A DNA stretch of 64,000 bases. Origin: Martelella mediterranea. Its GTDB lineage: Bacteria > Pseudomonadota > Alphaproteobacteria > Rhizobiales > Rhizobiaceae. Location of the stretch: contig NZ_SMAR01000015.1 of assembly GCF_004342225.1 (NCBI RefSeq), positions 1 to 64,000 of the forward strand. Reading direction: 5' to 3'. A program made the translations under genes and the position numbers. How positions within the stretch are numbered: position 1 is the stretch's first letter; the number at the start of each line of letters is the position of its first letter. Below are positions 45,432 through 54,893 of this stretch, piece after piece. Under the pieces are notes generated by a model. That model did not search any database. It was given only the letters and a program-made list of their open reading frames with translations, and was not told the origin of the DNA.

Positions 45432-46103
45432 ATGTCTCTTCGCGTCGCTACGCTGGCTGCACCTGCAGCAATAATCGTTGCAGGGATGACTGCACTTCCG
45501 CAGAACGCATCGGCCGAAATGGCGTTTTCGGTCTACGGCGGTTATCAGTCTGCACCGCATTCCGAAATCGATATCAATAATCAGGATGCGTTTACTGCCG
45601 GTTGGGAAGGCAAGCCCTTCACAGCACCGCCGCACTGGGGTGTTCGCGGCACCTGGTGGCTGGATCAGTTCGACATGCCAAATCTCGGCATTTCACTCGA
45701 TTACAGCCATGACAAGGTCTATGCGGACAGTGAAACCCTCAGCAAATCCGGCTGGTCGCATTTTGAATTTACCGATGGCATCAATCTACTGACACTGAAT
45801 GCTCTCTATCGTTTCCCGATCAAGGAAACGAAATGGACGCCCTATGTGGGAGCTGGTGCCGGTATCAACGTACCGCATGTTGAGGTCACGCGTGCAAGCG
45901 GCGAAACCTTCGATTACCAGTTCGGCGGCGCAACCTTGCAGGCGCAGGCCGGGATCGCATACTCGTTTCTGGAAAACTGGGATGCATTTCTGGAATATAA
46001 GGCGACCTATTCCTGGGTTGATGTCGATATCGACAGCGGCGATTCGCTGCAGACGAATATTTTCACCAATGCGGTGAATGTGGGCGTCAGCTACCGGTTC
46101 TGA
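45432..46103 (+). CDS. Outer membrane beta-barrel protein, LpxQ-like lipid A oxidase
   Basis: The 223-residue protein has a signal peptide (cleavage near NASAE, residue 29) and a short barrel rich in aromatic strands, ending in the outer membrane C-terminal signature VGVSYRF. The motifs SVYGGYQSAPHSEI, FTAGWEGKPF, WGVRGTWW and LDYSHDKVYAD match my memory of rhizobial LpxQ, which oxidises the proximal glucosamine of lipid A to aminogluconate. If so, it modifies LPS at the cell surface. If not, it is an Omp25/31-like porin-class barrel. Confidence 0.7.
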   Translation: MSLRVATLAAPAAIIVAGMTALPQNASAEMAFSVYGGYQSAPHSEIDINNQDAFTAGWEGKPFTAPPHWGVRGTWWLDQFDMPNLGISLDYSHDKVYADSETLSKSGWSHFEFTDGINLLTLNALYRFPIKETKWTPYVGAGAGINVPHVEVTRASGETFDYQFGGATLQAQAGIAYSFLENWDAFLEYKATYSWVDVDIDSGDSLQTNIFTNAVNVGVSYRF

Positions 46104-46129
46104 TCCTCCCAGACACTGAAACTTTAAGA

Positions 46130-46154
46130 AGCCGCCTCAAAAGGGCGGCTTTTG
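46130..46154 (+). terminator. Terminator of the LpxQ-like gene
   Basis: AGCCGCC and GGCGGCT pair around a short A-rich loop, followed by TTTTGGCTTT, 27 bases past the stop. Confidence 0.8.
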
Positions 46155-46157
46155 GCT

Positions 46158-46270
46158 TTAGAGCGTCCTTTGTGCATCCATTCGGATGCACAAAGGACGC
46201 TCTAAGCTATTGAATCTACGCATCATCCTTTGCGAAAATCGATTCCGGTTTTGGGGTCGATGCTGTGGGG
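46158..46270. repeat. Dispersed palindromic repeat, copy 2
   Basis: A perfect 22-base inverted repeat (46158-46179 and 46184-46205, TTAGAGCG...CGCTCTAA with an ATTC loop) is joined by a linker GCTATTGAATCTACGCATC to a second, weaker hairpin ending near 46270. It is the reverse orientation of copy 1 at 31164. It lies between the LpxQ-like terminator and the glcF stop codon, which begins two bases later. Confidence 0.85.
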
Positions 46271-46271
46271 C

Positions 46272-47570
46272 CTATTTGAGCTGTTCAGGTTTTCTGCCAC
46301 CGTAAGCCCAGTCCAGCAACTCCACCGTATGAAGGATCGGCGTGGCCGTTCCGCTTCCAATCTGGGTGATACATCCGATATTTCCGGTTGCGATCACATC
46401 CGGGTTTGTCGCCTCGATATTCTTGACCTTACGGCTTTTAAGCCTGTCTGCGATATCCGGCTGCATGATATTATAAGTGCCCGCTGAACCACAACACAGA
46501 TGCCCTTCGGCGGGCTCTTTCACAGTAAAACCGGCACGTTTAAGAAGCTTTCCCGGTTGTGTTTTCAGCTGCTGACCATGCTGCATCGAACAGGCCGAAT
46601 GGTAGGCGACCACCATATTCCGCGGTGGCTGTTCAGGCAGATCGAGGGTGAGAAGATATTCGGTCACATCTTTCGCCAAAGACGAAATCTTTTTTGCCTT
46701 TTCCGCATAGGCAGGATCTCCGGCGAGCATATGGCCGTAATCCTTGATTGTTGTGCCACATCCTGACGCCGTGATGATGATGGCATCCAGCCCGCCATTT
46801 TCAAGCACATGACACCAGACATCAACATTCCGGCGCGCCTGTGAAAGAGCCTGTTCCTCACGCCCCATGTGATGCACCAGCGATCCACAACAGCCCTCGC
46901 CTTCCGGCATAACCACCTCGACACCGAACCTGGTCAAAAGCCGGATCGCTGCTTCATTGATATCCGGATCGAGAACAGATTGCGCGCAACCTGTGAGAAT
47001 GGCGACCCGACCACGTTTCTCGGCTTTTGGCCCATATACGCCCGGTCTCGATGCATCGGAGGCCGGAGGCAGTTTTTGAGGCGCCAGTTTCAGCATCGCC
47101 CCGAAGGGCTTTGACGCCTTATAACGCGCCAGAAGCCCGGCAAACGGACGGCCCAACCGTGCAAGCACAAGAGCAGCACGAAAGCGCCTGGGATAAGGCA
47201 GAACCGCAGCCAGCGTTGCGCGGGTCAGCCGGTTCAGGAGCGGACGCTGATAGGTCTTTTCGATGTGAACCCGTGCATGGTCGACCAGATGCATATAATC
47301 AACGCCTGAAGGACAGGTTGTCACGCAGGAAAGACATGAAAGACAGCGGTCGATATGGGTTACGACCTCTTTGTCTGCCGGCCGGTCATTTTCCAGCATA
47401 TCCTTGATCAGATAGATCCGCCCGCGCGGACTATCCAGCTCGTTTCCAAGCGTCACATACGTTGGGCACGTGGCTGTGCAGAAGCCGCAATGAACACATT
47501 TGCGAAGAATGGATTCAGCTTCAGCGACCTTGGGATTGTCCAGTTGCGCGGGCGAAAAATTCGTTTGCAT
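46272..47570 (-). CDS. glcF: Glycolate oxidase iron-sulfur subunit GlcF
   Basis: The 432-residue protein has two 4Fe-4S motifs at the N-terminus (CVHCGFCTATCPTY near 26 and CLSCLSCVTTCPSGVDY near 76) and two CCG domains (GCCGSLVHHMG near 226 and CCGSAG near 369). It passes electrons from the GlcD/GlcE flavin subunits to the quinone pool at the membrane. It is the last gene of the operon, and its stop abuts a palindromic repeat. Confidence 0.95.
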   Translation of the reverse strand: MQTNFSPAQLDNPKVAEAESILRKCVHCGFCTATCPTYVTLGNELDSPRGRIYLIKDMLENDRPADKEVVTHIDRCLSCLSCVTTCPSGVDYMHLVDHARVHIEKTYQRPLLNRLTRATLAAVLPYPRRFRAALVLARLGRPFAGLLARYKASKPFGAMLKLAPQKLPPASDASRPGVYGPKAEKRGRVAILTGCAQSVLDPDINEAAIRLLTRFGVEVVMPEGEGCCGSLVHHMGREEQALSQARRNVDVWCHVLENGGLDAIIITASGCGTTIKDYGHMLAGDPAYAEKAKKISSLAKDVTEYLLTLDLPEQPPRNMVVAYHSACSMQHGQQLKTQPGKLLKRAGFTVKEPAEGHLCCGSAGTYNIMQPDIADRLKSRKVKNIEATNPDVIATGNIGCITQIGSGTATPILHTVELLDWAYGGRKPEQLK

Positions 47571-47584
47571 TCAGCAGGTCCGCT

Positions 47585-47962
47585 TCAGATCAACCAGGAT
47601 TGCGGATTGGCAATCGGCTCTTCACGCGAAACTTTCTGAAGGCCGATCACAACGCGCACGACGACCCAGACAGCCGTTGCCAGGAAACCCAGAAAGCCAA
47701 TCACAACGAACATCAGAACGAATGAAATGGCTGAAAACAGCACAGCAATCCAAAAGGTTCTGATTGCCCACGTATAGTGGGTTTTAAGCCATTCATCAGC
47801 CTTGTCGCGGTTCATATAGGCCGAAACAACACCAATAATGCCGGCAATAAAAATCACAAAGCTGACCAGATAAAGAATGTAGATCAGAATGATATTATTG
47901 CGGGTGGGGTCCATCCAGCCGTCGCCCCAACGCTTCGGCTGTGTATTTTCAGGTTCACTCAT
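47585..47962 (-). CDS. Small membrane protein (DUF4870-like) inside the glc operon
   Basis: The 125-residue protein has three membrane helices (residues 23-48, 66-95 and 82-108 region) after a short hydrophilic start MSEPENTQPKRWGDGWMDP. The helix pattern IILIYILYLVSFVIFIAGIIGVV and AYMNRDKADEWLKTHYTWAIRTFWIAVL resembles DUF4870-type proteins of unknown role. The ATG overlaps the glcE stop by four bases and glcF follows after 14 bases, so it is co-translated with the glycolate oxidase subunits. It may help anchor or supply the complex; that is inference. Confidence 0.85.
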   Translation of the reverse strand: MSEPENTQPKRWGDGWMDPTRNNIILIYILYLVSFVIFIAGIIGVVSAYMNRDKADEWLKTHYTWAIRTFWIAVLFSAISFVLMFVVIGFLGFLATAVWVVVRVVIGLQKVSREEPIANPQSWLI

Positions 47963-49182
47963 GCGGCAGTCTCCTGTTTGTCCATCTTGCCTGGATTGAG
48001 TATGCCCTTCGGGTCGAATGTCGCCTTGATACGATTTGAAAGCGCAGCAACTGGCGAAGGCTGCGGTTCAAAACATGCCGTGACAGATCGCACCGTTTCC
48101 GGTGCACGCAGCAATGTGGCATGTCCGCCGCCGTGTTTCCTGATCAGTCTGCGCAAGGCATCAGCCTCTGCATCTCCTTCGAGAGCCATCCAGATCAGTC
48201 CACCCTGCCAATCGTAAAAGGCATCGACGGCTGCCACAAGCCGCATGTCGGAAAGAAGTGCAGCACCGGCCGATGGCGCGATGCTGACGCGCCACAGACA
48301 CGTCTGATGATTTTCACTGTAAGGCGAAACATCTCGGATCGCCTGCCAGAGCGCGCGGGTCTCGTCTTCAGCCAACACAGAAACTGAACCGAATTCAGAC
48401 AGAAAATCTCTCAGCTTGTCTCGGCGCACGGCGACCGATTCTGAAAGCCCCTCAAGCCGGAAACAGGTTGCCGCCCCGCCTTCCAGCAGACCATCCAACA
48501 TCCGATGTATGACGCTGTAAGGCATATGAGCAGCGCCGGAGACTTCAACAGGCAACGCCATGACAGCCGCCATAACCTTCACGGCATCTTCGTCGGAAAG
48601 ATCGGAAAGCACCACTGTTGCCGCAGCCTTTGGCGCGGGAAGAACCTTGAACGTAACCTCGCTCATGAAACCGAGCGTGCCATAAGATCCCGCCATCAGC
48701 TTGACCAGATCGAGGCCTGTCACATTCTTCATCACCCGGCCACCGGAGCGAACGATTTCGCCCTTGCCATTGATGAAACGTACGCCGAGCAGATGGTCAC
48801 GCGCCGCACCAGCCAGCGAAAAACGCCTGGGACCGGAAACATTGGCAGCGAACACACCACCAATTGTAGGGTCGCCATAACTGCCCATGATGCCGCGATG
48901 ATCCATCGGTTCGAACGCGAGATACTGACCGTTTTCCGATAATGCCAGATCGATTTCAGCAAGAGGCGTTCCGGCTTTGGCCGTCATCACCATTTCGGAA
49001 GGATTATAGGAAACAATTCCGCTCAGGCTTCGTGAAGACAGCTTCTGGTCGGCTTTGACAGGCTGGCCGAAGTCGGGCCTGGTATTCCCGCCGGAGATCT
49101 CGAGCGATTTCCCCTCCTGATAAAACTGGCGGACGATCTCAACGGCGTCCGCTTCGGTTTCAGGCTTCAGAACATCATGCAT
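47959..49182 (-). CDS. glcE: Glycolate oxidase subunit GlcE
   Basis: The 407-residue FAD-binding subunit is a shortened relative of GlcD with a PCMH-type domain: GKSLEISGGNTRPDFG, MDHRGIMGSYGDPTIGGVFAAN, GGRVMKNVTGLDLVKLM. Together with GlcD and GlcF it oxidises glycolate to glyoxylate. It overlaps the end of glcD by eight bases. Confidence 0.94.
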   Translation of the reverse strand: MHDVLKPETEADAVEIVRQFYQEGKSLEISGGNTRPDFGQPVKADQKLSSRSLSGIVSYNPSEMVMTAKAGTPLAEIDLALSENGQYLAFEPMDHRGIMGSYGDPTIGGVFAANVSGPRRFSLAGAARDHLLGVRFINGKGEIVRSGGRVMKNVTGLDLVKLMAGSYGTLGFMSEVTFKVLPAPKAAATVVLSDLSDEDAVKVMAAVMALPVEVSGAAHMPYSVIHRMLDGLLEGGAATCFRLEGLSESVAVRRDKLRDFLSEFGSVSVLAEDETRALWQAIRDVSPYSENHQTCLWRVSIAPSAGAALLSDMRLVAAVDAFYDWQGGLIWMALEGDAEADALRRLIRKHGGGHATLLRAPETVRSVTACFEPQPSPVAALSNRIKATFDPKGILNPGKMDKQETAA

Positions 49183-50617
49183 TGTCTTCGCGCCCTTCCA
49201 GCGGAAAGACCTTTGACGGATTCAGGATCCAGTCAGGATCAAAAGCGGCCCGCACGGCCATCTGCTGCTTCAGATCGATCTCGCTATACTGATGGCGCAT
49301 AAGGTCGCGCTTTTCTATGCCAACACCGTGCTCTCCGGTGAGGCAACCACCGGCATCGACACACAGTTTCAGGATTTCCGCACCCGCGGCTTCTGCACGT
49401 GCGGCATCTTCCGGGTCATTAATATTGTAGAGGATCAACGGGTGCATGTTGCCATCACCGGCATGGAAAACATTGGCAACGCGGAGTCCATAACGATCCG
49501 TGATTTCACTGGTTTTCTCAAGAACGTAAGAAAGCTGGCTGAGCGGAACAGTTCCATCCATACAAATATAGTCTGCGATCCTGCCGGTCGCACCAAAGGC
49601 CGATTTGCGCCCCTTCCAGATCAGAGCTGCCTCTGTGGCTGACTGGCATTCGCGAACTGTGCCAACATCGTGACGCTTTGCAATTTCAACGATGGCGGCC
49701 AGCATCGCCTCCATTTCAGCTTCGGAGCCTTCAACCTCGACAATCAGCAGCGCACCGGCATCCAGCGGATAGCCAGCCTTGGCAAAGGCTTCGCAAATCT
49801 CGATGGCGGGCTTGTCCATAAACTCAATTGCAACCGGGATAATGCCGGCAGCAATGATATCCGTCACGCAGGCACCAGCCTTTTCCGATGACGGAAAGCC
49901 AAAGAGTACGGGCCTAGCGCCTTCAGGCACGGCCAGCAGCCTGACGGTCGCCTCCGTGATGATGCCGAGCTGCCCCTCGGAGCCACAAGCCAGCCCCAAA
50001 AGATCATAGCCGGGCGCATCCAGCGCCTTTCCGCCAAGCTCGACAACCGTTCCGTCAACCAGCACCATTTTGACGCCCAGCAGATTATTAGTGGTCACGC
50101 CATATTTCAGGCAATGGGCGCCACCCGAATTCATGCCGATATTACCGCCGATCGTGCAGGCGAGCTGAGAGCTGGGATCAGGCGCGTAGAAAAAACCTTC
50201 CGGCTTCACGGCCTCCGATATCGCGATATTGGTAACGCCAGCCTGAACGATAGCGGTCCGATCTGGCAGGTCGATATCGAGTATACGGTTCATCCGCGAC
50301 AGGCCGATAATAATGGCATCTTCCTGACCGATAGCACCGCCCGAAAGCGATGTGCCTGCCCCACGCGGAACAACAGGAATACTGTTCTTGTAGGCATAAG
50401 ACAGTATGTCAGCCACCTGCCGGGTTGTTTCAGGCAAACACACCGCCAGCGGCACACGTGTATAGGCGAGGAAACCGTCGGTCTCGAATGGTACGAGTTC
50501 TCTGCGCTCATGAATGATGCAATCAGATGGCAAAAGCGCACGAAGCTCGGCGATGATTGCATCACGCCGCGCAAGTATCTCGGCCTTTGGCTGCTGGAAC
50601 GCAATCGTACCGGTCAT
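49175..50617 (-). CDS. glcD: Glycolate oxidase subunit GlcD
   Basis: The 480-residue flavin subunit has the FAD-binding PCMH domain (VPRGAGTSLSGGAIGQEDAII near 83) and an FAD-oxidase C domain (NVFHAGDGNMHPLILYN near 385; ACGSEGQLGIITEATV near 215). It is the first gene of glcD-glcE-orf-glcF. The 131-base region ahead separates it from a divergent LysR gene that is the obvious candidate regulator. Confidence 0.95.
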   Translation of the reverse strand: MTGTIAFQQPKAEILARRDAIIAELRALLPSDCIIHERRELVPFETDGFLAYTRVPLAVCLPETTRQVADILSYAYKNSIPVVPRGAGTSLSGGAIGQEDAIIIGLSRMNRILDIDLPDRTAIVQAGVTNIAISEAVKPEGFFYAPDPSSQLACTIGGNIGMNSGGAHCLKYGVTTNNLLGVKMVLVDGTVVELGGKALDAPGYDLLGLACGSEGQLGIITEATVRLLAVPEGARPVLFGFPSSEKAGACVTDIIAAGIIPVAIEFMDKPAIEICEAFAKAGYPLDAGALLIVEVEGSEAEMEAMLAAIVEIAKRHDVGTVRECQSATEAALIWKGRKSAFGATGRIADYICMDGTVPLSQLSYVLEKTSEITDRYGLRVANVFHAGDGNMHPLILYNINDPEDAARAEAAGAEILKLCVDAGGCLTGEHGVGIEKRDLMRHQYSEIDLKQQMAVRAAFDPDWILNPSKVFPLEGREDNA

Positions 50618-50748
50618 GCTTTAAGATATCCGCCCCATCCGTGTTTAAGGCGTCTCCTCCGCCCTTTACCTGACGATTGTTTATCACTCGCCAGAATTCA
50701 AGACAAATGCTAACATTTATTCCGAAATGGAAACAGTCGGGCAGTTTA

Positions 50749-51657
50749 ATGAAGAATCTTCATGACATGGCAGTCTTCGCGCGCGTTGCCGCAACCGGCA
50801 GCATGACCAAAGCCGCAGAAGACATGCGTCTTTCTCCCGCAGTCGTCTCAAAGAGTATCAAACGGCTTGAAGAGCAGCTTGGCACGCGCCTGCTTCAGCG
50901 AACGACACGAAAGATCGCGCTGACTGAAACAGGGCGCGGCTTTTACGAACGGCTGTTGCCGGTTCTGGCGGGCGCGGAAGAAGCGCAGGCTTTTGTTGAA
51001 GGCAGGGCAACGCAGATCAGGGGCCGTCTCAAGGTATCGGCGCCAACATCCTTCGGCCGGATGCATATCGCACCGCACCTGAACGGATTTATGAATGCAT
51101 ACCCCGCACTCAATATCGAACTGGTGCTCAGCGACACATTCGTTGATATCGTAGGGGAAGGATTTGATCTCGCCATCCGCATCGGCGAGCTTCATGATTC
51201 GACCCTCGTCGCGCGAAAGCTGGCAAGGGTCAGGCGCATTCTGTGTGCCTCAAAATCCTATATCGCGGAACACGGGGTTCCAACCGGTCTGTCGGACCTG
51301 GACAATCATATCTGCCTGCCCGCACACAATGGCGAACACTGGCGTCTTGAAGGGCCGGAAGGTCCGGTCAGCTTCAGACCGCATGGAAGACTGACGACCA
51401 ATTCCAGTGAAGTGGTGCGCGAAGCATTGATTTCAGGCATGGGCATCGCTTTGCGATCGACATGGGATATCGGACCAGAACTGTCCCGTGGCGATGTGGT
51501 TCAGGTACTCAGTACGTATGAAAGCGCTTCAGATGTCGGTCTTTTCGCAGTGTATCCGACACGAAACTTCCTGCCCGGAAAGGTTCGAATGTTCATCGAA
51601 TTTCTGGCTGGCCTTTATGGCCCCGCCCCTTATTGGGACAGGGGCCTCAGCGGTTAA
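50749..51657 (+). CDS. LysR-family transcriptional regulator divergent from glcD
   Basis: The 302-residue protein has the HTH (MAVFARVAATGSMTKAAEDM, then LSPAVVSKSIKRLEEQLGTRLLQRTTRK) and a substrate-binding domain with DLAIRIGELHDSTLVARKLA. The DhaR/AaeR-like subgroup fits. The ATG at 50749 matches the family start; 24 upstream codons in frame are not likely coding. Position suggests control of glycolate oxidation, but no operator was resolved. Confidence 0.85.
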   Translation: MKNLHDMAVFARVAATGSMTKAAEDMRLSPAVVSKSIKRLEEQLGTRLLQRTTRKIALTETGRGFYERLLPVLAGAEEAQAFVEGRATQIRGRLKVSAPTSFGRMHIAPHLNGFMNAYPALNIELVLSDTFVDIVGEGFDLAIRIGELHDSTLVARKLARVRRILCASKSYIAEHGVPTGLSDLDNHICLPAHNGEHWRLEGPEGPVSFRPHGRLTTNSSEVVREALISGMGIALRSTWDIGPELSRGDVVQVLSTYESASDVGLFAVYPTRNFLPGKVRMFIEFLAGLYGPAPYWDRGLSG

Positions 51658-51664
51658 TGGTCGT

Positions 51665-51829
51665 TTAAGCGACGATGATGATCCCGGTTAACAGAGAAAT
51701 CAGCAACACAACCAAGACGACAAAGATCAAAATCCGCGCTATCCCGGCTGACAAACCGGCGACGCCGCGAAATCCAAGCAGACTGGCGACTGCAGCAATA
51801 ATCAGAAGTATCAGAATCCATTCCAGCAT
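51665..51829 (-). CDS. DUF1328 (UPF0391) small membrane protein
   Basis: The 54-residue protein MLEWILILLIIAAVASLLGF... has two membrane helices and the RGVAGLSAGIARILIF motif of the DUF1328/YtjA family, often stress-induced and of unknown function. The ATG at 51829 follows AAAGGGTCACCA; the longer frame to 51916 is not supported. It converges with the LysR gene, seven bases apart. Confidence 0.9.
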   Translation of the reverse strand: MLEWILILLIIAAVASLLGFRGVAGLSAGIARILIFVVLVVLLISLLTGIIIVA

Positions 51830-52064
51830 TGGTGACCCTTTCTCTATTTTTGTTTTATAACAACCTATGCTATCAACGATCAGGTTTACCGAAAGTTCCG
51901 TTTGCAGGCTGTGCATCCGGTGCTTGGCTTCGAATACTTCTGCACAATCGTCATAAAAGGTTCATGCGACTGAGAAGACGCAGGGATTCTTCGTGTGCTA
52001 TTCGAATGAACCAAAGTGAAAAAGAAATGAACAACCCCAAACAACGATAAGGGACAGCTGCGGC

Positions 52065-52532
52065 ATGTCATCGAAGGATAAAAAGCAGGACAGGGCCGGT
52101 GGAACAGACGAAACGCGTCAGCAATATGCAGCATTATGCTACCGCCGCCCGGGCAAGAAAACGAAGGACCTCGAAATCCTGCTGATCACAAGTCGCGATA
52201 CAGGCCGGTGGGTAACCCCGAAGGGTTGGCCCATGAACAACAAGGCACCACATGAAGTCGCTGAACAGGAAGCCTACGAAGAGGCCGGCATCAAGGGAAA
52301 GATTTCAGAAAACCCGCTGGGCAATTTTAGCTATCTGAAGCGCCTCGACGACGGCACTTCTGTGCCCTGCAAGGTCGATCTCTTCCCGCTTCTGGTTCGC
52401 AAGACCAAAACAAAATTTCCAGAGGCAGAGGAACGTGTCAGACGCTGGACTTCGCTTGAAGAGGCTGTCGACATGGTGCATGAGCACGAGCTGAAATCGC
52501 TGCTGATGAATTTTGCCGACCAGATGAAATAG
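52065..52532 (+). CDS. Nudix hydrolase
   Basis: The 155-residue protein has the Nudix helix EVAEQEAYEEAGIKG (residues 65-79) after WVTPKGWPMNNKAPH, the pattern of alphaproteobacterial diphosphoinositol/dinucleoside polyphosphate-type hydrolases. The metal-binding EEAG glutamates are present; the usual Arg of REU is replaced by Gln. The substrate is a nucleoside diphosphate derivative, otherwise unknown. AAGGGA precedes the ATG. Confidence 0.88.
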   Translation: MSSKDKKQDRAGGTDETRQQYAALCYRRPGKKTKDLEILLITSRDTGRWVTPKGWPMNNKAPHEVAEQEAYEEAGIKGKISENPLGNFSYLKRLDDGTSVPCKVDLFPLLVRKTKTKFPEAEERVRRWTSLEEAVDMVHEHELKSLLMNFADQMK

Positions 52533-52605
52533 CCACGGCGCTTTGCGTGTCTGGCCTTAGCCGCTAAATTCCCGGCCAATCATCAATGATTCGCGGGAGA
52601 CCGTC

Positions 52606-53343
52606 ATGCGCGCTAATTACCGTCTTCAGCGCCTGTTCGTGGAAGCGCAACTGAAAGGCGACGAAGACCTTCCTGCCAGCAAGGATCAGTTTCATTATCT
52701 GGCACATGTTCTGCGCGCCGAACAGGGCAGCGACGTTCTTCTTTTCAATGGCCGGGACGGCGAGTGGCTGGCCGAGGTTGATTTTCCAACGCGCAAGAAA
52801 ATCACTCTTAAGATAAAAGAACAGGTTCGCCCGCAACCAGCTCCGTGCGACCTTCACTACCTGTTTGCACCGCTGAAAGTCGGGCGGATGGACTATATGG
52901 TTCAAAAAGCGGTCGAAATGGGCGCGGGTGTCATTCAGCCGGTCATGACCCAGCACGTTCAAGGCAAGATCAACAATTATGAACGACTTGCGGCCAACAT
53001 CACCGAAGCGGCCGAACAGTGCGGGGTCCTTGCCGTGCCGGAACTCCGGCAGGGGGAAAAGTTGAACGAGATACTTGATAGCTGGCCGGCAGACAGGGCG
53101 CTGATTTTCTGTGACGAGGCGGCCGAAACGCAGAACCCGCTTAAGGCCCTCAAACCGGTCCGATCTGAAAAACTTGCGCTGATCATCGGTCCGGAAGGTG
53201 GCTTTTCGGATGAAGAACGCGCGCTCCTGCGATCCAAAGACTTTGTTACCCCCATCCCGCTCGGCCCCAGAATTTTGCGCGCCGATACAGCTGCCGTGGC
53301 CGCTATGGCTGTCATACAAGCGGCAATCGGTGACTGGTATTGA
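52606..53343 (+). CDS. rsmE: 16S rRNA (uracil1498-N3)-methyltransferase
   Basis: The 245-residue SPOUT enzyme methylates U1498 of 16S rRNA. It has an N-terminal PUA-like domain ([25 protein letters not shown]), the substrate helix [17 protein letters not shown], and the knot motifs [14 protein letters not shown] and [16 protein letters not shown]. It is followed by gshA in the same direction, as in other Hyphomicrobiales. Confidence 0.94.
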   Translation: MRANYRLQRLFVEAQLKGDEDLPASKDQFHYLAHVLRAEQGSDVLLFNGRDGEWLAEVDFPTRKKITLKIKEQVRPQPAPCDLHYLFAPLKVGRMDYMVQKAVEMGAGVIQPVMTQHVQGKINNYERLAANITEAAEQCGVLAVPELRQGEKLNEILDSWPADRALIFCDEAAETQNPLKALKPVRSEKLALIIGPEGGFSDEERALLRSKDFVTPIPLGPRILRADTAAVAAMAVIQAAIGDWY

Positions 53344-53519
53344 CCTGTTTGTGGCCGGATCAGGCATTATATCGGATTGGACTTCAAACCGGTTTTATCA
53401 TTCAATCAAAGAAATTGACTTGATCGCCCGGCTGATTAGGGCCAAGAGCGGTCAGATTATCCGGCGAGCCAGTTCCTTTGCGGCTGAAGGCCGGAACCAT
53501 TTATATTCGAGGAAACATC

Positions 53520-54893
53520 ATGGCTCGTGATACATCCGATGACACGCCAATCACATCCACGACTGAGCTGATCGCCGACCTTGAACGCGGCTGCAAGCCG
53601 GAATCGCATTTCCGGATCGGCACGGAGCATGAGAAGTTTCCGTTTTTCAAAGCAGATAACAGTCCGGTTCCCTATCATGGTGAGCATTCGATTTCTGCAT
53701 TGCTTCATGGCATGAAGGACAAGCTCGGCTGGGATGCGATCATGGATGGCGAGAACATTATTGGCCTCGCCGAACCCAATGGCATGGGTGCCATATCTCT
53801 GGAGCCCGGTGGCCAGTTTGAGCTTTCCGGAGCGCCGGTCAAAACGCTGCACGAAACCTGCCGTGAATCCAACCAGCATCTGGCCGTTTTGCGCGGTGTT
53901 GCAGAACCGATGGGAATCGGTTTTCTCGGTGTTGGCGGAAGCCCGAAATGGAGCCTTGACGAAACACCGCGCATGCCGAAATCGCGGTATGAGATCATGA
54001 CGCGCTACATGCCGAAGGTTGGTACGCAGGGCTTGGACATGATGTATCGGACCTGCACGATTCAGGTGAATATCGATTTTTCCTCAGAAGCCGATATGCG
54101 GCGGAAGATGGCGCTTTCTCAGAAACTTCAGCCGCTCTCGACTGCGCTGTTTGCGTCCTCCCCGTTTACCGAAGGCAAACCCAACGGCCTCTTGTCATGG
54201 CGTGGCGATATCTGGCGCGATACCGACAATAACCGATCGGGACTGCTCGATTTCGCTTTTGAAGCGAACTTTGGCTTTGAGCGTTATGTTGAATGGGCGC
54301 TGGACGTGCCGATGTATTTCATCGTGCGCAACGGCCGCTATCATGATTGCACCCACATCACATTTCGCCAGTTCATGGACGGCGCCCTTAAAGATGAAGT
54401 CGAAGCATGGCAGCCGACCATGGGTGACTGGACCAACCACCTTTCAACGCTGTTTCCCGACGTTCGTCTGAAGCGTTTTCTTGAAATGCGCGGAGCCGAT
54501 GGCGGAACCTGGCGGCGTATTTGTGCCTTGCCATCTTTCTGGGTTGGCCTGCTTTACGATTCCACTGCGATGTCTGATGCAGAAGCGCTGACCAAAGACT
54601 GGTCGATTGCCGACATCCACAAACTCAGGAACGATGTCCCCTCTCTGGCGCTCAAGGCTGAGATCGGCGGCAGATCGCTTCTGGATGTCGCCCCGGATGT
54701 GATCGCGATCGCGCGCAAAGGACTGCAGGCACGCGGCAACCGCAACAGTGACGGGCGTGATGAAAGCGTATTCCTGATGACGCTTGATGAGATTCTGGCG
54801 AAGAAAGCGACATTTGCCGAAGATCTTCTGGCACTTTATCACGGGCGCTGGAACGGCTCCGTAGACCCGCTATTTTCCGAATTTCAGTACTAG
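53520..54893 (+). CDS. gshA: Glutamate--cysteine ligase (GCS2 family)
   Basis: The 457-residue enzyme makes gamma-glutamylcysteine, the first step of glutathione synthesis, and belongs to the plant/alphaproteobacterial class. Motifs: FRIGTEHEKFPF (near 34), GAISLEPGGQFELSGAP (near 98), MYRTCTIQVNIDFSSE (near 175) and RNGRYHDCTHITFRQFMDG (near 275). GAGGAAAC precedes the ATG at 53520; the frame extends to 53478 without support. The LsrB-like regulator 0.8 kb downstream is notable because LsrB activates gshA in Sinorhizobium. Confidence 0.94.
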   Translation: MARDTSDDTPITSTTELIADLERGCKPESHFRIGTEHEKFPFFKADNSPVPYHGEHSISALLHGMKDKLGWDAIMDGENIIGLAEPNGMGAISLEPGGQFELSGAPVKTLHETCRESNQHLAVLRGVAEPMGIGFLGVGGSPKWSLDETPRMPKSRYEIMTRYMPKVGTQGLDMMYRTCTIQVNIDFSSEADMRRKMALSQKLQPLSTALFASSPFTEGKPNGLLSWRGDIWRDTDNNRSGLLDFAFEANFGFERYVEWALDVPMYFIVRNGRYHDCTHITFRQFMDGALKDEVEAWQPTMGDWTNHLSTLFPDVRLKRFLEMRGADGGTWRRICALPSFWVGLLYDSTAMSDAEALTKDWSIADIHKLRNDVPSLALKAEIGGRSLLDVAPDVIAIARKGLQARGNRNSDGRDESVFLMTLDEILAKKATFAEDLLALYHGRWNGSVDPLFSEFQY

